Shown here: positions 1-9,073 of the stretch, one piece after another | Layout of the letters: every line of letters begins with the position of its first letter | How positions within the stretch are numbered: the first letter of the stretch is position 1 | Source of the DNA: Microbacterium paulum | Lineage (GTDB): Bacteria; Actinomycetota; Actinomycetes; Actinomycetales; Microbacteriaceae | Direction: 5' to 3' | DNA: 64,000 bases | Assembly: GCF_015707995.1 (NCBI RefSeq) | Contig: NZ_JAAGRY010000006.1 | Coordinates: forward strand, 1-64,000 | Notes under the pieces: model-generated | Told to the model about the DNA's origin: nothing | Databases searched by the model: none | The model's input: the letters and a program-made list of their open reading frames with translations, nothing else | Made by a program: the position numbers and the translations under genes

Positions 1-293
1 GCACGCCGGCGTTCAGTCCGCGGCTCTTGGCAATCACGCGCTCTGTCGCGCGCCTCATGTAGGCCGGACGATCGCTGCAGCGTCGTCGTGAAGAAATGCA
101 AGGTCGAGGGAACTGCGTCGAGGTCACCCGGGAATCGACAACATCCATGGCCGGAGCATATTGCGCTTCCTTTCTCGCCACAGCCACGTCAGAAGCTGAG
201 GCACCTGAAACTGATACGTTCGCGACGACGAGCCAGCGGCGCGCTATCGTCGGCGCACCGCCGCTACTAGTAGCGGAGCACCAGGGAGAACAG

Positions 294-1196
294 ATGACGG
301 ACGAGACTCACGCCGCGTGGCGCCCGCTAGGCGTCGATGACGCGGACGATATCGCCGAGTACGACGCCCTCCACGACGGGCTGCCTGCATGGATCGGTGC
401 CGCATTCTGGGCCTGGGTGCGGGAATCTCTCACCGAGCGTCGGAGGTATCGGGACGGTTCGGGTTCAGTGGATCACCTGAACGAAGGCTTGGCAGAGTCT
501 TTGGCTCAGGCGTTGCGGGTTGTGGCGCCGAATCTGCGTTTCGCGGGGGCTAACTCAACGGCAGGTCGAACCCAGTTGGATTCCATGCTTACCCTGCTCC
601 AGAACAAGTCAGATCCGTTACAGGTCGCGGACTACATCGTCGCCTTTGGGTCTCCCCGGCGTCCGGACGTCCTCGAGGAGCTATTGGTACGCGGGAAATC
701 CGCTTGGAGGGTGGGGACGCGGTCTGGTCAACCGGGTCTGGTGCGGCGCGTCCCGGAAGGAGTACAAGCCGGGGCAGACGAGACGATGGCGCGTGCCGGG
801 CGCGCGGGTGTGAGACTCGCGAAGGCTTGGGAGAATGTCTACGGGATAGATCCAAATCCCAGTGAGGGGTTCCGACTCGCGATCCTTGCTGTTGAGGACG
901 CCTCGATACCCGTTGTGTCGCCGAAGAATGTGAGGGCGACCCTTGGGACGGTGATCGCTCAGATGAGCGACCAGAACGACTGGGACCTCCCTCTCGGAAG
1001 AGAACACCAGGAAACTCCAACGCGTGATGTGCTGATCGGCATGATGCGGGCACTTTGGCACGGCCAGCACGACCGCCACGGTGGCCAGCCATCCGCTCCT
1101 GGTGACGTCTCCATGGATGAGGCGACCGTTGCCGTCGGGCTAGCAACCACCCTCGTCCAGCTCTTCGATGCGGGTCTGGTGCGACGAGCGAAGTAG
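294..1196 (+). CDS. unrecognised 300-residue protein beside a type III R-M locus
   Basis: I do not recognise this protein. The reading frame is open from 96, but the ATG at 294 follows a purine-rich AGGGAGAAC about 5 nt upstream, so I choose that start. No signal peptide or membrane segment is visible. The first half is acidic and Leu/Ala-rich. The second half (about residues 165-285) contains a stretch around AWENVYGIDPNPSEGFRL followed by LAILAVEDASIPVVSPKNV and a late RALWHGQHDRHGG. The arrangement recalls C-terminal abortive-infection-type domains of actinobacterial defence proteins, but that is an impression and not a motif match. It lies 590 bp upstream of mod on the same strand. A defence role is inferred only from its neighbours. 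Confidence 0.6.
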   Translation: MTDETHAAWRPLGVDDADDIAEYDALHDGLPAWIGAAFWAWVRESLTERRRYRDGSGSVDHLNEGLAESLAQALRVVAPNLRFAGANSTAGRTQLDSMLTLLQNKSDPLQVADYIVAFGSPRRPDVLEELLVRGKSAWRVGTRSGQPGLVRRVPEGVQAGADETMARAGRAGVRLAKAWENVYGIDPNPSEGFRLAILAVEDASIPVVSPKNVRATLGTVIAQMSDQNDWDLPLGREHQETPTRDVLIGMMRALWHGQHDRHGGQPSAPGDVSMDEATVAVGLATTLVQLFDAGLVRRAK

Positions 1197-1788
1197 TTGT
1201 CGTCTGGACCCCACTCCCACGCCTACCCGGAGTGGCGGCCCGAGTTCGTTCTCAGCCCTCAAGTGTCACGCGCACAAAGTCGAAGGGCTTCTTGACGCGG
1301 AATCCGTGGCGTCCCTCGCGGATGAGACGAAACGTGTTGTTCTCGGTTCGGTTCTTGCCGTCGAGTGCGAGCTCGTCGTCGCCGACGGGAATGAGCTCGG
1401 CCTGGCTCCAATCGCTAGAGATTGCTGAGCCGACGGGGAGGCCGGGGGATGTCACGACAGGCGCTCCGACGGAGCCCTCGGTCTCGCTGCACGACTTGAA
1501 CAGGAACCTCCGCCTCGCACTTCCTGTATCCGCACCAGCACGAGGGATCCTCAAACGTGCGGCGCTCGCTGGGGCGACGCACGCGTGCGTTTGGGATTGC
1601 GGCGGGGAGGGCTGCGCGCTCAGGACCGTAGGTCGTGGAGATAGCTGTGAGGATCCAGTCCTGGTAGCCGGCCAGATCGGTCGCCGGCCGCGCCCTCGGC
1701 GGTCGCAGCCCCGCTTCACTGGGGGGCCCTCGACATGCCCTCCCGACGGCAGGCTGTCCGAGCCGCCCTTCTGTAGGCTCGGGGTTCT
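1197..1788 (-). other. 592-bp gap with a possible minus-strand gene remnant
   Basis: No gene can be called with confidence. On the minus strand an open frame (1719 down to 1252) ends in a stretch with normal protein character: VGDDELALDGKN, then RLIREGRHGFRVKKPFDFV, then a stop. Its first two thirds are Arg/Pro/Ser-rich and look non-coding. This could be the C-terminal stub of a deleted gene. The promoter of mod should lie in the last 100 bases, but I see no clear -35/-10 pair. Confidence 0.25.
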
Positions 1789-3564
1789 ATGAGACGGAAG
1801 CCGGCGGGGCAGCTAGAGCTCGCATGGATGGGGAAGGGCCTCGGGCTCATCTCAGCCCAGGACGGAAAGTACGACTACACCTGGGTCGACCGAAATGACG
1901 TGCGCGTGCGCGAGGTCCGCACCATCGACACGGTTGAGACTGTCGGCGACAACACTGACGGCAACCTGCTCATCCTCGGCGACTCCGGTGACGCTCTGCG
2001 GAGCCTGACGACCATCCCGGAGTACGCCGCCCGGTATCGCGGCAGGGTCAAACTGGCCTATATCGACCCGCCGTTCAACACCGCGAAGTCCTTCGACCAC
2101 TACGAGGACCAGCTCGAGCACAGCGTGTGGCTGACCCTCATGCAGGACCGCATCCGCATGCTGATCGACCTCCTCCACCCCGACGGCAGCCTCTGGGTCC
2201 ACCTGGACCAGGTCGAGGTCCACCGCATGCGACTACTGCTCGACGAGGAGCTCGGCGCCGACAAGTTCATCGCGGCGATCGCATGGGAGAAGGACAAAGG
2301 ACGCCGGAACGACACAGACGTCTCGAGCGCCTACGACACGATCCTCGTCTACGCACCGCGCGGCAAGAAGTGGAAGGCCGTTCGCAACCTTCTCCCGCGC
2401 GACGGCCAGAACGCCAGATACAAGAACCCCGACAACGACCCCCGGGGTCCGTGGATGCAGGGTGGTGACGGTGCAGCCAAGAGCGGCACCGACGCCTCGC
2501 GCTTCCCAGTCACTCTCCCCAGTGGCAGGGTCGTCACACCCAAGGGCGGGGGCTGGCGGTTCACGAAGGAGGGACTGGAACTCGCCCGGAGCGAGGGTCG
2601 GGTCTGGTTCGGGAGAACCGGCGACTCACTGCCGGTAATCAAGCGGTACCTCACCGACGTGCAAGACGGCCTGGTGCCTCGGGACTGGTGGACGGCCGAC
2701 GAGGTAGGCACCAACCAGGATGCCAAGAGAGACCATCTGAACAAGATGTTCCCCGACGTCCCGGTGCCGTTCGACACGCCCAAGCCCGAGACGCTCATGC
2801 AGCGCATCATCGAGATCGCCACAAACCCCGGCGACCTCGTGGCAGACGTGTTCGCGGGCTCGGGCTCAACGGCCGCAACGGCGCACAAGCTTGGCCGCCG
2901 CTGGGTGAGCGTCGAGCTGCAAGAGTCCACTATTGACACCTTCACGAAGCCGCGACTCGAGAAGGTAGTCGCTGGAGAGGACCCGGGTGGCATCACGGCC
3001 CGCCGGGTCCGAGTCGCAAAGGACGCGCTTCCGGAGGGGATGACGGCCGATGAGGCGGTCAAGTTCCAGAGTCTGCTCCGCAAGGTTGTCGGTGACCCGA
3101 GGACCGCGGGCGCTGGAGCCGCAACCCTCAAGCTACTGCGCGACGTGACCGCGACCCACTGGGACGACACGCCACTCTGGGAAGGCGGTGGAGGCTTCGC
3201 GTACGCCAAGCTCGGGCCCTCCATGTATGAGGTAGACGACGAGACCGGTGAGGTGTTCTTGTCGCCGGCCGCGACTAACGGCGCGTGGTCTCGTGCAACC
3301 GCTGGCCAGCTCAAGTTCACCCTCACCCCTGACCACCCGGTGTTCGCGGGCGCTCGCAATCGTCAGCGCCTCGCAGTCGTGGACGGTGTCGTCGACGAGC
3401 GCGTCGTGGACGCTGTTGTGGCAGGGCTCGGGGAGCGGGAGCGCGCAGTGATTGTCGCCAAGGCAGTCCTTCCCGAGGCGGAGCAGCGACTCCGTGAGTT
3501 GTCGCCCGGCTCTCGAATCCGGCAAGCACCCGACCAGGTCTTCTCGAAGGGCATCGTGTCATGA
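1789..3564 (+). CDS. mod: type III restriction-modification DNA methyltransferase (Mod)
   Basis: Adenine-N6 (or cytosine-N4) DNA methyltransferase of the beta class, 591 residues. The catalytic motif IV is YIDPPFN at about residues 90-96, a DPPF variant of DPPY. It is followed by a target-recognition region and then the AdoMet-binding motif I, FAGSGST, at about residue 355, close to a C-terminal GRRWVSVEL. Motif IV before motif I is the order typical of Mod subunits. In type III systems Mod gives sequence specificity to both methylation and restriction and forms a complex with Res. The stop overlaps the res start by four bases (ATGA), so the two are translationally coupled. All key motifs are intact. 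The target sequence cannot be read from the protein. Confidence 0.93.
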   Translation: MRRKPAGQLELAWMGKGLGLISAQDGKYDYTWVDRNDVRVREVRTIDTVETVGDNTDGNLLILGDSGDALRSLTTIPEYAARYRGRVKLAYIDPPFNTAKSFDHYEDQLEHSVWLTLMQDRIRMLIDLLHPDGSLWVHLDQVEVHRMRLLLDEELGADKFIAAIAWEKDKGRRNDTDVSSAYDTILVYAPRGKKWKAVRNLLPRDGQNARYKNPDNDPRGPWMQGGDGAAKSGTDASRFPVTLPSGRVVTPKGGGWRFTKEGLELARSEGRVWFGRTGDSLPVIKRYLTDVQDGLVPRDWWTADEVGTNQDAKRDHLNKMFPDVPVPFDTPKPETLMQRIIEIATNPGDLVADVFAGSGSTAATAHKLGRRWVSVELQESTIDTFTKPRLEKVVAGEDPGGITARRVRVAKDALPEGMTADEAVKFQSLLRKVVGDPRTAGAGAATLKLLRDVTATHWDDTPLWEGGGGFAYAKLGPSMYEVDDETGEVFLSPAATNGAWSRATAGQLKFTLTPDHPVFAGARNRQRLAVVDGVVDERVVDAVVAGLGERERAVIVAKAVLPEAEQRLRELSPGSRIRQAPDQVFSKGIVS

Positions 3565-6056
3565 CCGCTGTGAGCATCGCTTACGATCTCGACCTTATTG
3601 CCGAGATTGCGGCGCGCTTTGACCTGCGGACCCCGAATCGCAAGGCGCTGGGCGACATCGTGCGCAAGCTCGCGGACGTAAACGGAAGCTATGTCGAAAT
3701 GGTGGCAGACCTCGCAACCGGTGTCGGCAAGACCTACCTGATGTCGGCGCTCGTTGATTACCTCGCGGCGCAGGGGGTTCGTCATGTACTCGTGGTGACC
3801 CCGGGCTCCACAATTCAGGCCAAGACCGTCGCGAACTTCGATGAGGCCCACGCAAAATACGTAGCAGGCGCCGAGCTCGTGCCGTACATCATCACGCCAG
3901 AGTCGTTCCAGCGGCAGGCTGTCGGCGCGGCTCTGCGCAATCCCGATGAGCTCAAGGTGTTCGTGTTCAACGTCCAGCAGCTCATCGCTCCGCGAGGGGA
4001 GCTGTCTCGGAAGGTTCGCCAAGCGGACGAGACCCTCGGCGCGGGGCTCTACGACCTGCTCCACGGACTCGACGACCTCGTCATCATCGCGGACGAGCAT
4101 CATCTCTACCACGAGAAAGCGAAAGCGTTCAGCGCCGCGATCCGCGACCTGAATCCGGTCGCGCTGGTCGGCCTCACCGCGACCCCCGACCAGTCAGACA
4201 TCGACGCTGGTCGCATCGTCTCCCAGTACTCACTCGCCCGCGCAATCGCAGAGGGACATGTGAAGGTGCCGGTCATCGCCTACCGAGTCGACGGAACAGA
4301 CGACCATCGCACTCAACTCGCTGACGCGTGCGCGCTGTTGCGACTAAAGGCGGACGCCTACTCGGCATATGTCGCAACCACCCCTGGCGCCGCGACTGTG
4401 CCGCCCGTGCTGTTCGTCGTATGTCGTGACGTCGACGAGGCCGACGAGACGGGGCAACTGCTCGCGGGCGCAGGATTCATCGGGGACCCGAATGCCGTGC
4501 TCGTCGTGACCTCAAAGTCCAGCGATGAGGCGCTGCAGGCCCTCGCGGATGTCGAGAAGCCTGATTCACCCATTCGAGCCATCGTCTCGGTGAACATGCT
4601 CAAAGAGGGCTGGGACGTTAAGAACATCGCGGTCATCGTCACGCTACGAAAGCTTGCCTCTCAGACTCTCACGGAGCAGATTCTCGGTCGTGGGCTTCGC
4701 CTGCCGTTCGGGAAGCGGACCGGAGTCCCCATGGTCGACCAGGTGGACCTTGTCGCGCACGACTCGTACAAGCAGCTGCTCGCCCAGAAGGAGATTCTGC
4801 GTCAGCGGCTCGTGCGGTCGGTCAAGCCGGCACCTGTCGATGACTCAGGTGCGGCCGTGATTCCCGAGCTCTCGGGTCTCGAGGACCCCGCAAACCTGCC
4901 TGACGCGCCCATCCAGCCCGAGGACGGCGTCGCTGAAGAGGTCCAGCCAGTCGATGCCCCGCGCTGGGACGGTGACGAGCTCATGGTGCCCGGCGAGGAG
5001 GGCGCCGACGAGGAACTGCCCCAGCCCGGCCTGGTCCTTGTGGAGACGGATACCCGCGTTGCCCAGCCGGCACCCGCTCAAGCTGAGCGCGTAGCGGGAG
5101 CTCCGCAGGTGATATTCCCGGTCCGTACACCACGTCTCGTTCCGACCCCGTTCAGCCTCAGCAGCATCGACTCGCCGACCGCGAAGAAGGCGGGCGAGCG
5201 CTTCAAGGAGGAGTTCGACGTCATCATCGCACGCGTCGCTGTCGAGGGCGAGGTGGTCGGCGAGGACGACGCGACGCTCAAGCAAGTCCCGCAGGCGCAC
5301 GCACAGGCCGACCAGGAGCTCAGCGGCATCGACACTGTGCGGGAGGACCTCGTCACCGCCGTCGGGCGAGCGCCGGAGACTCCGCGTGTCAAGGAATCGA
5401 AGGGCGCCGCGGATCGCATCGTCAAGGCATTCCTCGCAGGAGCGGGCGCCACGAACGACACCGACCAGTGGGGCGCACAGAGGCGGGCGGCGGCGGTGGA
5501 CGGCATCCGTAAGCTCGTACGAGAGGAGTTCCGGAAGGTCCCGCAGACCACCACGTACGCGATCACTCCGGTAGATCTGCCTGTCGAGCCGGTCCTGGTC
5601 AGCGACTCCCTCGACGCCCACAATGACGCATTCGTCCCGCACCGGCAGTTCACCGGATGGAAGAAGGCCATCATGCCTGTGCAGATTTTCGACGCAGGTA
5701 CGACGGAGTTCCAGGTCGCCAAGCTCATGGACCTGGACCCGAACATCACCTGGTGGCAGCGCGTATACACAAGCGGAGCCGCGAACATTCCACGGTCGGG
5801 CGCCTCGCCCTACTATCCGGACTTCGTGGTGCTCGACAAGGACGGTGTGCAGTGGGTCGTCGAGGCCAAGGCGGACGACAGTGCGCAAGACCCTGATGTC
5901 GTCGCGAAAGCCGCCGCGGCGCGTGAGTGGGCTCGTGCGGTGACGGACGACGGTGACTACGGCGAGTGGAAGTACCTCTTCGTCACCGAGAGCGACATCA
6001 GGAAGGCTGCGGCGTCGTGGAAGGCGCTGGTGCTCGCGGCCCACATCGAGGCGTAA
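3561..6056 (+). CDS. res: type III restriction enzyme Res subunit (helicase-nuclease)
   Basis: 831-residue SF2 helicase fused to a nuclease. Walker A is ATGVGKT at about residues 52-58, the DEAD-like motif II is DEHH near 177, and motif VI is EQILGRGLR near 372-380 after KEGWDVKN. A low-complexity acidic linker (about 440-500) precedes the C-terminal domain. Near 753-771 a PD-(D/E)xK endonuclease core is visible as YYPDFVVLD and VVEAKAD. In this family Res uses ATP hydrolysis to signal between two head-to-head recognition sites and cuts about 25-27 bp from one of them. The gene is coupled to mod by an ATGA overlap. Length and motif set are complete, so the system is probably functional. Confidence 0.93.
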   Translation: MTAVSIAYDLDLIAEIAARFDLRTPNRKALGDIVRKLADVNGSYVEMVADLATGVGKTYLMSALVDYLAAQGVRHVLVVTPGSTIQAKTVANFDEAHAKYVAGAELVPYIITPESFQRQAVGAALRNPDELKVFVFNVQQLIAPRGELSRKVRQADETLGAGLYDLLHGLDDLVIIADEHHLYHEKAKAFSAAIRDLNPVALVGLTATPDQSDIDAGRIVSQYSLARAIAEGHVKVPVIAYRVDGTDDHRTQLADACALLRLKADAYSAYVATTPGAATVPPVLFVVCRDVDEADETGQLLAGAGFIGDPNAVLVVTSKSSDEALQALADVEKPDSPIRAIVSVNMLKEGWDVKNIAVIVTLRKLASQTLTEQILGRGLRLPFGKRTGVPMVDQVDLVAHDSYKQLLAQKEILRQRLVRSVKPAPVDDSGAAVIPELSGLEDPANLPDAPIQPEDGVAEEVQPVDAPRWDGDELMVPGEEGADEELPQPGLVLVETDTRVAQPAPAQAERVAGAPQVIFPVRTPRLVPTPFSLSSIDSPTAKKAGERFKEEFDVIIARVAVEGEVVGEDDATLKQVPQAHAQADQELSGIDTVREDLVTAVGRAPETPRVKESKGAADRIVKAFLAGAGATNDTDQWGAQRRAAAVDGIRKLVREEFRKVPQTTTYAITPVDLPVEPVLVSDSLDAHNDAFVPHRQFTGWKKAIMPVQIFDAGTTEFQVAKLMDLDPNITWWQRVYTSGAANIPRSGASPYYPDFVVLDKDGVQWVVEAKADDSAQDPDVVAKAAAAREWARAVTDDGDYGEWKYLFVTESDIRKAAASWKALVLAAHIEA

Positions 6057-6232
6057 GCATGCGCGGAGGGTCCATCCGCAACGCCCAGCCAGGCCGTCAG
6101 GCGAGATCAGGCCCCATGCCCGCATTCCAGCCGCCGCTGTCGTGATGGTTCTCCGTAGCGCCGAGCGACAAGCAATCCGAGTCTGCGGACGATAGCCAGT
6201 CGCTCTAGCGAGGAAGGCGGTTCGGCTTGCAC

Positions 6233-7264
6233 CTACTGAATCGGCGTTGGAAGAGTCCTCACTGCTGCCGGCGGTGAGGACCAAAGCTCCTCCGTCTGCC
6301 AGCCCGCGGGGAATCCCATGTCGCCGTCCGGCGTCACTGAGAGGCTGGCCGGGAACTTCGACATCTGCGTCTTGAACGTCCGGTGCCAGTTCGAGGTGTC
6401 GTTGTAGCTGCGGAGGCTATAGCCAAGCACGGCCATCCAGGAGTATAGCTTCGAGCGTTCTGTGACGGCCGAGAGGTGGTGAAGTCTGCTCGAGACGGTC
6501 GCTGCTGGCACCGCCGCAAGAGTCGTTGAAAGGCGTCGGTTCCACAGTCGGTTGTGATGAGCGCAGTGGTTGCGCACGACCCCGAGGCCGATGAGCCAGC
6601 GGTGAAACAGGCGACCGTCGGACATCCCGAACCTCTTCGCGATCGCGTTCTGATCGCTGCGTTCAAGAAGCCCGTATAGACGCGTCAGACCCCCGAAGTC
6701 GAAGGTTTCGACCGCAATCCAGATCGGAATCTCGGACGAGTACTTAGCTTTCGTGTGCTGGATGAAGTCCTCGCTGCTCGCCCTGTCCACGAGCCTGTCG
6801 TAACTATCGAGCCAGTAGTCAAGCTCCGTCGCGAACTTGTGGCGGAGCGGCGCCGGCGGCGGTGAGTCGCACGCTCGTGCGTCGAGGGAGGCGCGAGCGG
6901 TGTGCCCGAAGGGATCGCGTCGACCGAGTACGTGGGCGACCTGAAACCGAAGGCTGAGTTCCAGCATCGTGATTCCGTCGAAGACCTTGTCTCGGAGGCC
7001 AGCGTCGAACTTGGCGAGCGCGACGCCATCCGCGAGTCTCGCGCCGCCGACATACTCATCAGCGCGAAACTGCAATGGTGTGTCACGAGGCTCCGAAGGT
7101 TCGAGCAATCGTCGGAACGGGTAAGTGTAAGCGGTGAGCCGGTAGTACCCCAGGTCGTGCAGAGCTTCAGCAGCCAGGCCGGGATCGCCGCAGTTCAGGC
7201 CCTTCGATTCCAGGTGCGCGATCTGCTGACGTATCGTCAGGAAGGGCTTCTGGTAGGGCTGCAC
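6233..7264 (-). CDS. Abi_2/AbiF-type abortive infection protein (HEPN)
   Basis: About 343 residues. I place the start at the GTG at 7264; an in-frame TTG sits one codon upstream and no strong ribosome site is visible. Family hallmarks are the N-terminal QIAHLESKGL and LGYYRLTAYTYPFR, and the C-terminal RNHCAHHNRLWNR, which contains the HEPN Rx4-6H ribonuclease motif (RNxxxH). Abi_2 proteins such as AbiD and AbiF block phage development, and HEPN members are usually RNases that must be held inactive. The gene is convergent with res (177 bp apart). Its upstream region carries two adjacent hairpins (see the ncRNA entry), as expected for AbiF-type loci. No frameshift or missing key residue is seen. 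Confidence 0.85.
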   Translation of the reverse strand: MQPYQKPFLTIRQQIAHLESKGLNCGDPGLAAEALHDLGYYRLTAYTYPFRRLLEPSEPRDTPLQFRADEYVGGARLADGVALAKFDAGLRDKVFDGITMLELSLRFQVAHVLGRRDPFGHTARASLDARACDSPPPAPLRHKFATELDYWLDSYDRLVDRASSEDFIQHTKAKYSSEIPIWIAVETFDFGGLTRLYGLLERSDQNAIAKRFGMSDGRLFHRWLIGLGVVRNHCAHHNRLWNRRLSTTLAAVPAATVSSRLHHLSAVTERSKLYSWMAVLGYSLRSYNDTSNWHRTFKTQMSKFPASLSVTPDGDMGFPAGWQTEELWSSPPAAVRTLPTPIQ

Positions 7265-7274
7265 CAACCGACTC

Positions 7275-7372
7275 TATCCACGCGAAAGAAAACCGGCCCT
7301 TACCAACTCAGTGAGTCGGAAGAGGGGCCGGTGTGTATGAAACCAAAGTACACACAAGTGAGGGCATTCTCC
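7275..7372 (-). ncRNA. candidate structured RNA upstream of the Abi gene (abiF-like)
   Basis: Two inverted repeats lie side by side just upstream of the Abi gene. The first has 8-bp perfect arms ACCGGCCC/GGGCCGGT (7292-7299 and 7325-7332) enclosing a smaller near-palindrome, ACTCA/TGAGT. The second has 7-bp perfect arms GTGTGTA/TACACAC (7331-7337 and 7349-7355) around an 11-nt loop. On the minus strand the GC-rich hairpin is followed by TTTTCTTTC, as in a terminator, and ends about 25 nt before the Abi start. A conserved RNA motif upstream of abiF genes is known; I cannot test the match here. It could instead be only a leader or attenuator. Confidence 0.5.
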
Positions 7373-7909
7373 ACTTCCGTCCGCGTATCTGTTGACAACT
7401 CCCAGCTCGACAGGGGTGGAGGCTGAGACCGACCGAGTTGCGATTCGCGAGGGTCGCGATCGGTGCGCGCTCACGTGAGTCGGGATGCATGCCAGAGCGT
7501 CGAGCCCGTCGGAAAGCGGCACGGCTGGACGACGCCGACAGCGGCTCTGACGCCCGAACGCTAGACGGTCGTTCAGCGGGTGACAAGCATCGACTCGACC
7601 TTCGTCCTCGCGATTCGAGGCACCCACTATCGCGCCACTGCTCCAAACTTCCGTGAGTTTGCGATCGCGGGATCACGATCGGCTGGCCGCTAGCCGAGGG
7701 TGCACGAACCGACCCTCTACTTGACCTCAACGGTCGATGGCGTCGAAGCCGCCACGCTCGTGGTTGCGTTATACCGCGGGGGTCGACTCACTGGCCGAGT
7801 AGGGGGTGAGTTAGTCCCCTGACGGTTCAACTCCCCCACGCAATCGCCTGGACGCCGGCAACAGAGCCCAGATCACACCGAAGGTATGCACTCCTCCCGA
7901 GGCTCACCT
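7373..7909. other. gap with no supported gene
   Basis: This stretch between the Abi leader and the convergent-side end of the ImmA gene holds only open frames of poor, Arg/Ser-rich composition. I see no RNA gene and no repeats. A TTGACA-like TTGACAACT at about 7391 and its complement TTGTCAAC are present but without a convincing -10 partner. Confidence 0.4.
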
Positions 7910-9073
7910 CTAGTCCCTGCTGACCGCGCGGCCTGTGAGAAGTGGGACGATGTTGGACGCTCTGCTCTGGACCTCTACGTCATCGTCACGGCCATCGAAG
8001 CGAGGGACCCGTGCAACGGCGATGTCGAAGAGGTCGCGGGGCGCGCGTGCCTGATCCACGAGAGACTCGCGCGGGATGCCCGACGCCTCCAGCAGCTCCG
8101 TCGATCGAGGCAGCATGGACGGCTGCTCGACTGCTGTCACCAGTCCGGGCTCGTTCCTGCGCCAACCGCGCTGGCTCAGGGTGATGATGGCGTTGCGGTA
8201 GGTCACGTCGCTGATGGCGCCCAACCGGCGCGCGCGGAAGAGGAGCGCCTGGATGCTGACGCCCCATTGCTCCTTGAGCGTCCCGAGGGTGTCCCACGCG
8301 CGAGCGTTCATCGCGGTCGGCAACACGTTCCGAATCTCCGCCGCCGGCATCAGCAGCTCCGACGCGAATCGGTTGGCCTGCTCCTCGACGGCTCGGCCTC
8401 CGGGCTCGGCGTCACGATGCATCACGAGGTGGCCGAGTTCGTGAGCGACGTCGAACCGCTGTCGGTAGTAGTCGCTCTTGACGGGGTTGAGGACGACTAC
8501 CGGTCGGCTCGCGGACTCGAAGGAGTACGCGTCCACCGAGGATGTTTGCGTCGGACTGAACACGACGAGCACGCCGCGGTTCTCAAGCAGGCGCACCATG
8601 TGTTTCATCGGTCCCGTGTCGATGCCCCATGCGCGCCGGAGCTCGCGGGCTGCCTCCTCTGGGCCGTCTCCCACGTCGTCGGCTGACACCTCGAAGGAAG
8701 GAACGTCGGCCTCGGGGAACTCGACATGCTTCTCGATGGCGTCCGCGATGTCGACGGCAAGCAGTCCATACGCGAAAGCCTGGTCACGAGCCCGCTGGCT
8801 CGTTGACCGCAGCGAGCGGAAGTGAGGGACAGCGTCCTCGGTAGTCGATTCTGTGCCTCGGGGTGCGAAGAACGCCGGTGTCACACCCAAACCCAACGCC
8901 AACTGAGCCACGTTGGCAGCGGTGGGACGCTTCGTTCCTGCCTCCCACGCAGCGACGGTCGTCGCACTCTTCTCGATGCGGGCGGCCAGGTCACTCTTGC
9001 GCAGACCCTCGAGCTGACGTGCGAGCGTTAGCCGGTCGCCGGCGAAGAGGGTGGGCACCTGCGGCGTGCTCAA
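7910..9073 (-). CDS. XRE regulator fused to ImmA/IrrE metallo-endopeptidase
   Basis: 387 residues. An N-terminal helix-turn-helix (residues about 12-65, with LEGLRKSDLAARIEKSATTV and WEAGTKRPT) is followed by a zinc protease domain with the HExxH motif in VAHELGHLVMH near residue 215 and a downstream E in EEQANRFASELLMP. ImmA/IrrE proteases cleave partner repressors or antitoxins; XRE-fused versions are common in prophages, mobile elements and toxin-antitoxin-like pairs. The TTG start overlaps the stop of the upstream gene (TTGA), and a GGAGGCGGG ribosome site precedes it, so the two are co-translated. It is probably autoregulated by its own HTH; candidate operators lie upstream of the operon. 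Confidence 0.85.
   Translation of the reverse strand: MSTPQVPTLFAGDRLTLARQLEGLRKSDLAARIEKSATTVAAWEAGTKRPTAANVAQLALGLGVTPAFFAPRGTESTTEDAVPHFRSLRSTSQRARDQAFAYGLLAVDIADAIEKHVEFPEADVPSFEVSADDVGDGPEEAARELRRAWGIDTGPMKHMVRLLENRGVLVVFSPTQTSSVDAYSFESASRPVVVLNPVKSDYYRQRFDVAHELGHLVMHRDAEPGGRAVEEQANRFASELLMPAAEIRNVLPTAMNARAWDTLGTLKEQWGVSIQALLFRARRLGAISDVTYRNAIITLSQRGWRRNEPGLVTAVEQPSMLPRSTELLEASGIPRESLVDQARAPRDLFDIAVARVPRFDGRDDDVEVQSRASNIVPLLTGRAVSRD

Noticed and set aside
1-58. A minus-strand open frame beginning at 58 (MRRATERVIAKSRG...) that runs off the left edge.
   Set aside because: Only 19 codons are visible and no ribosome site or recognisable motif supports it.
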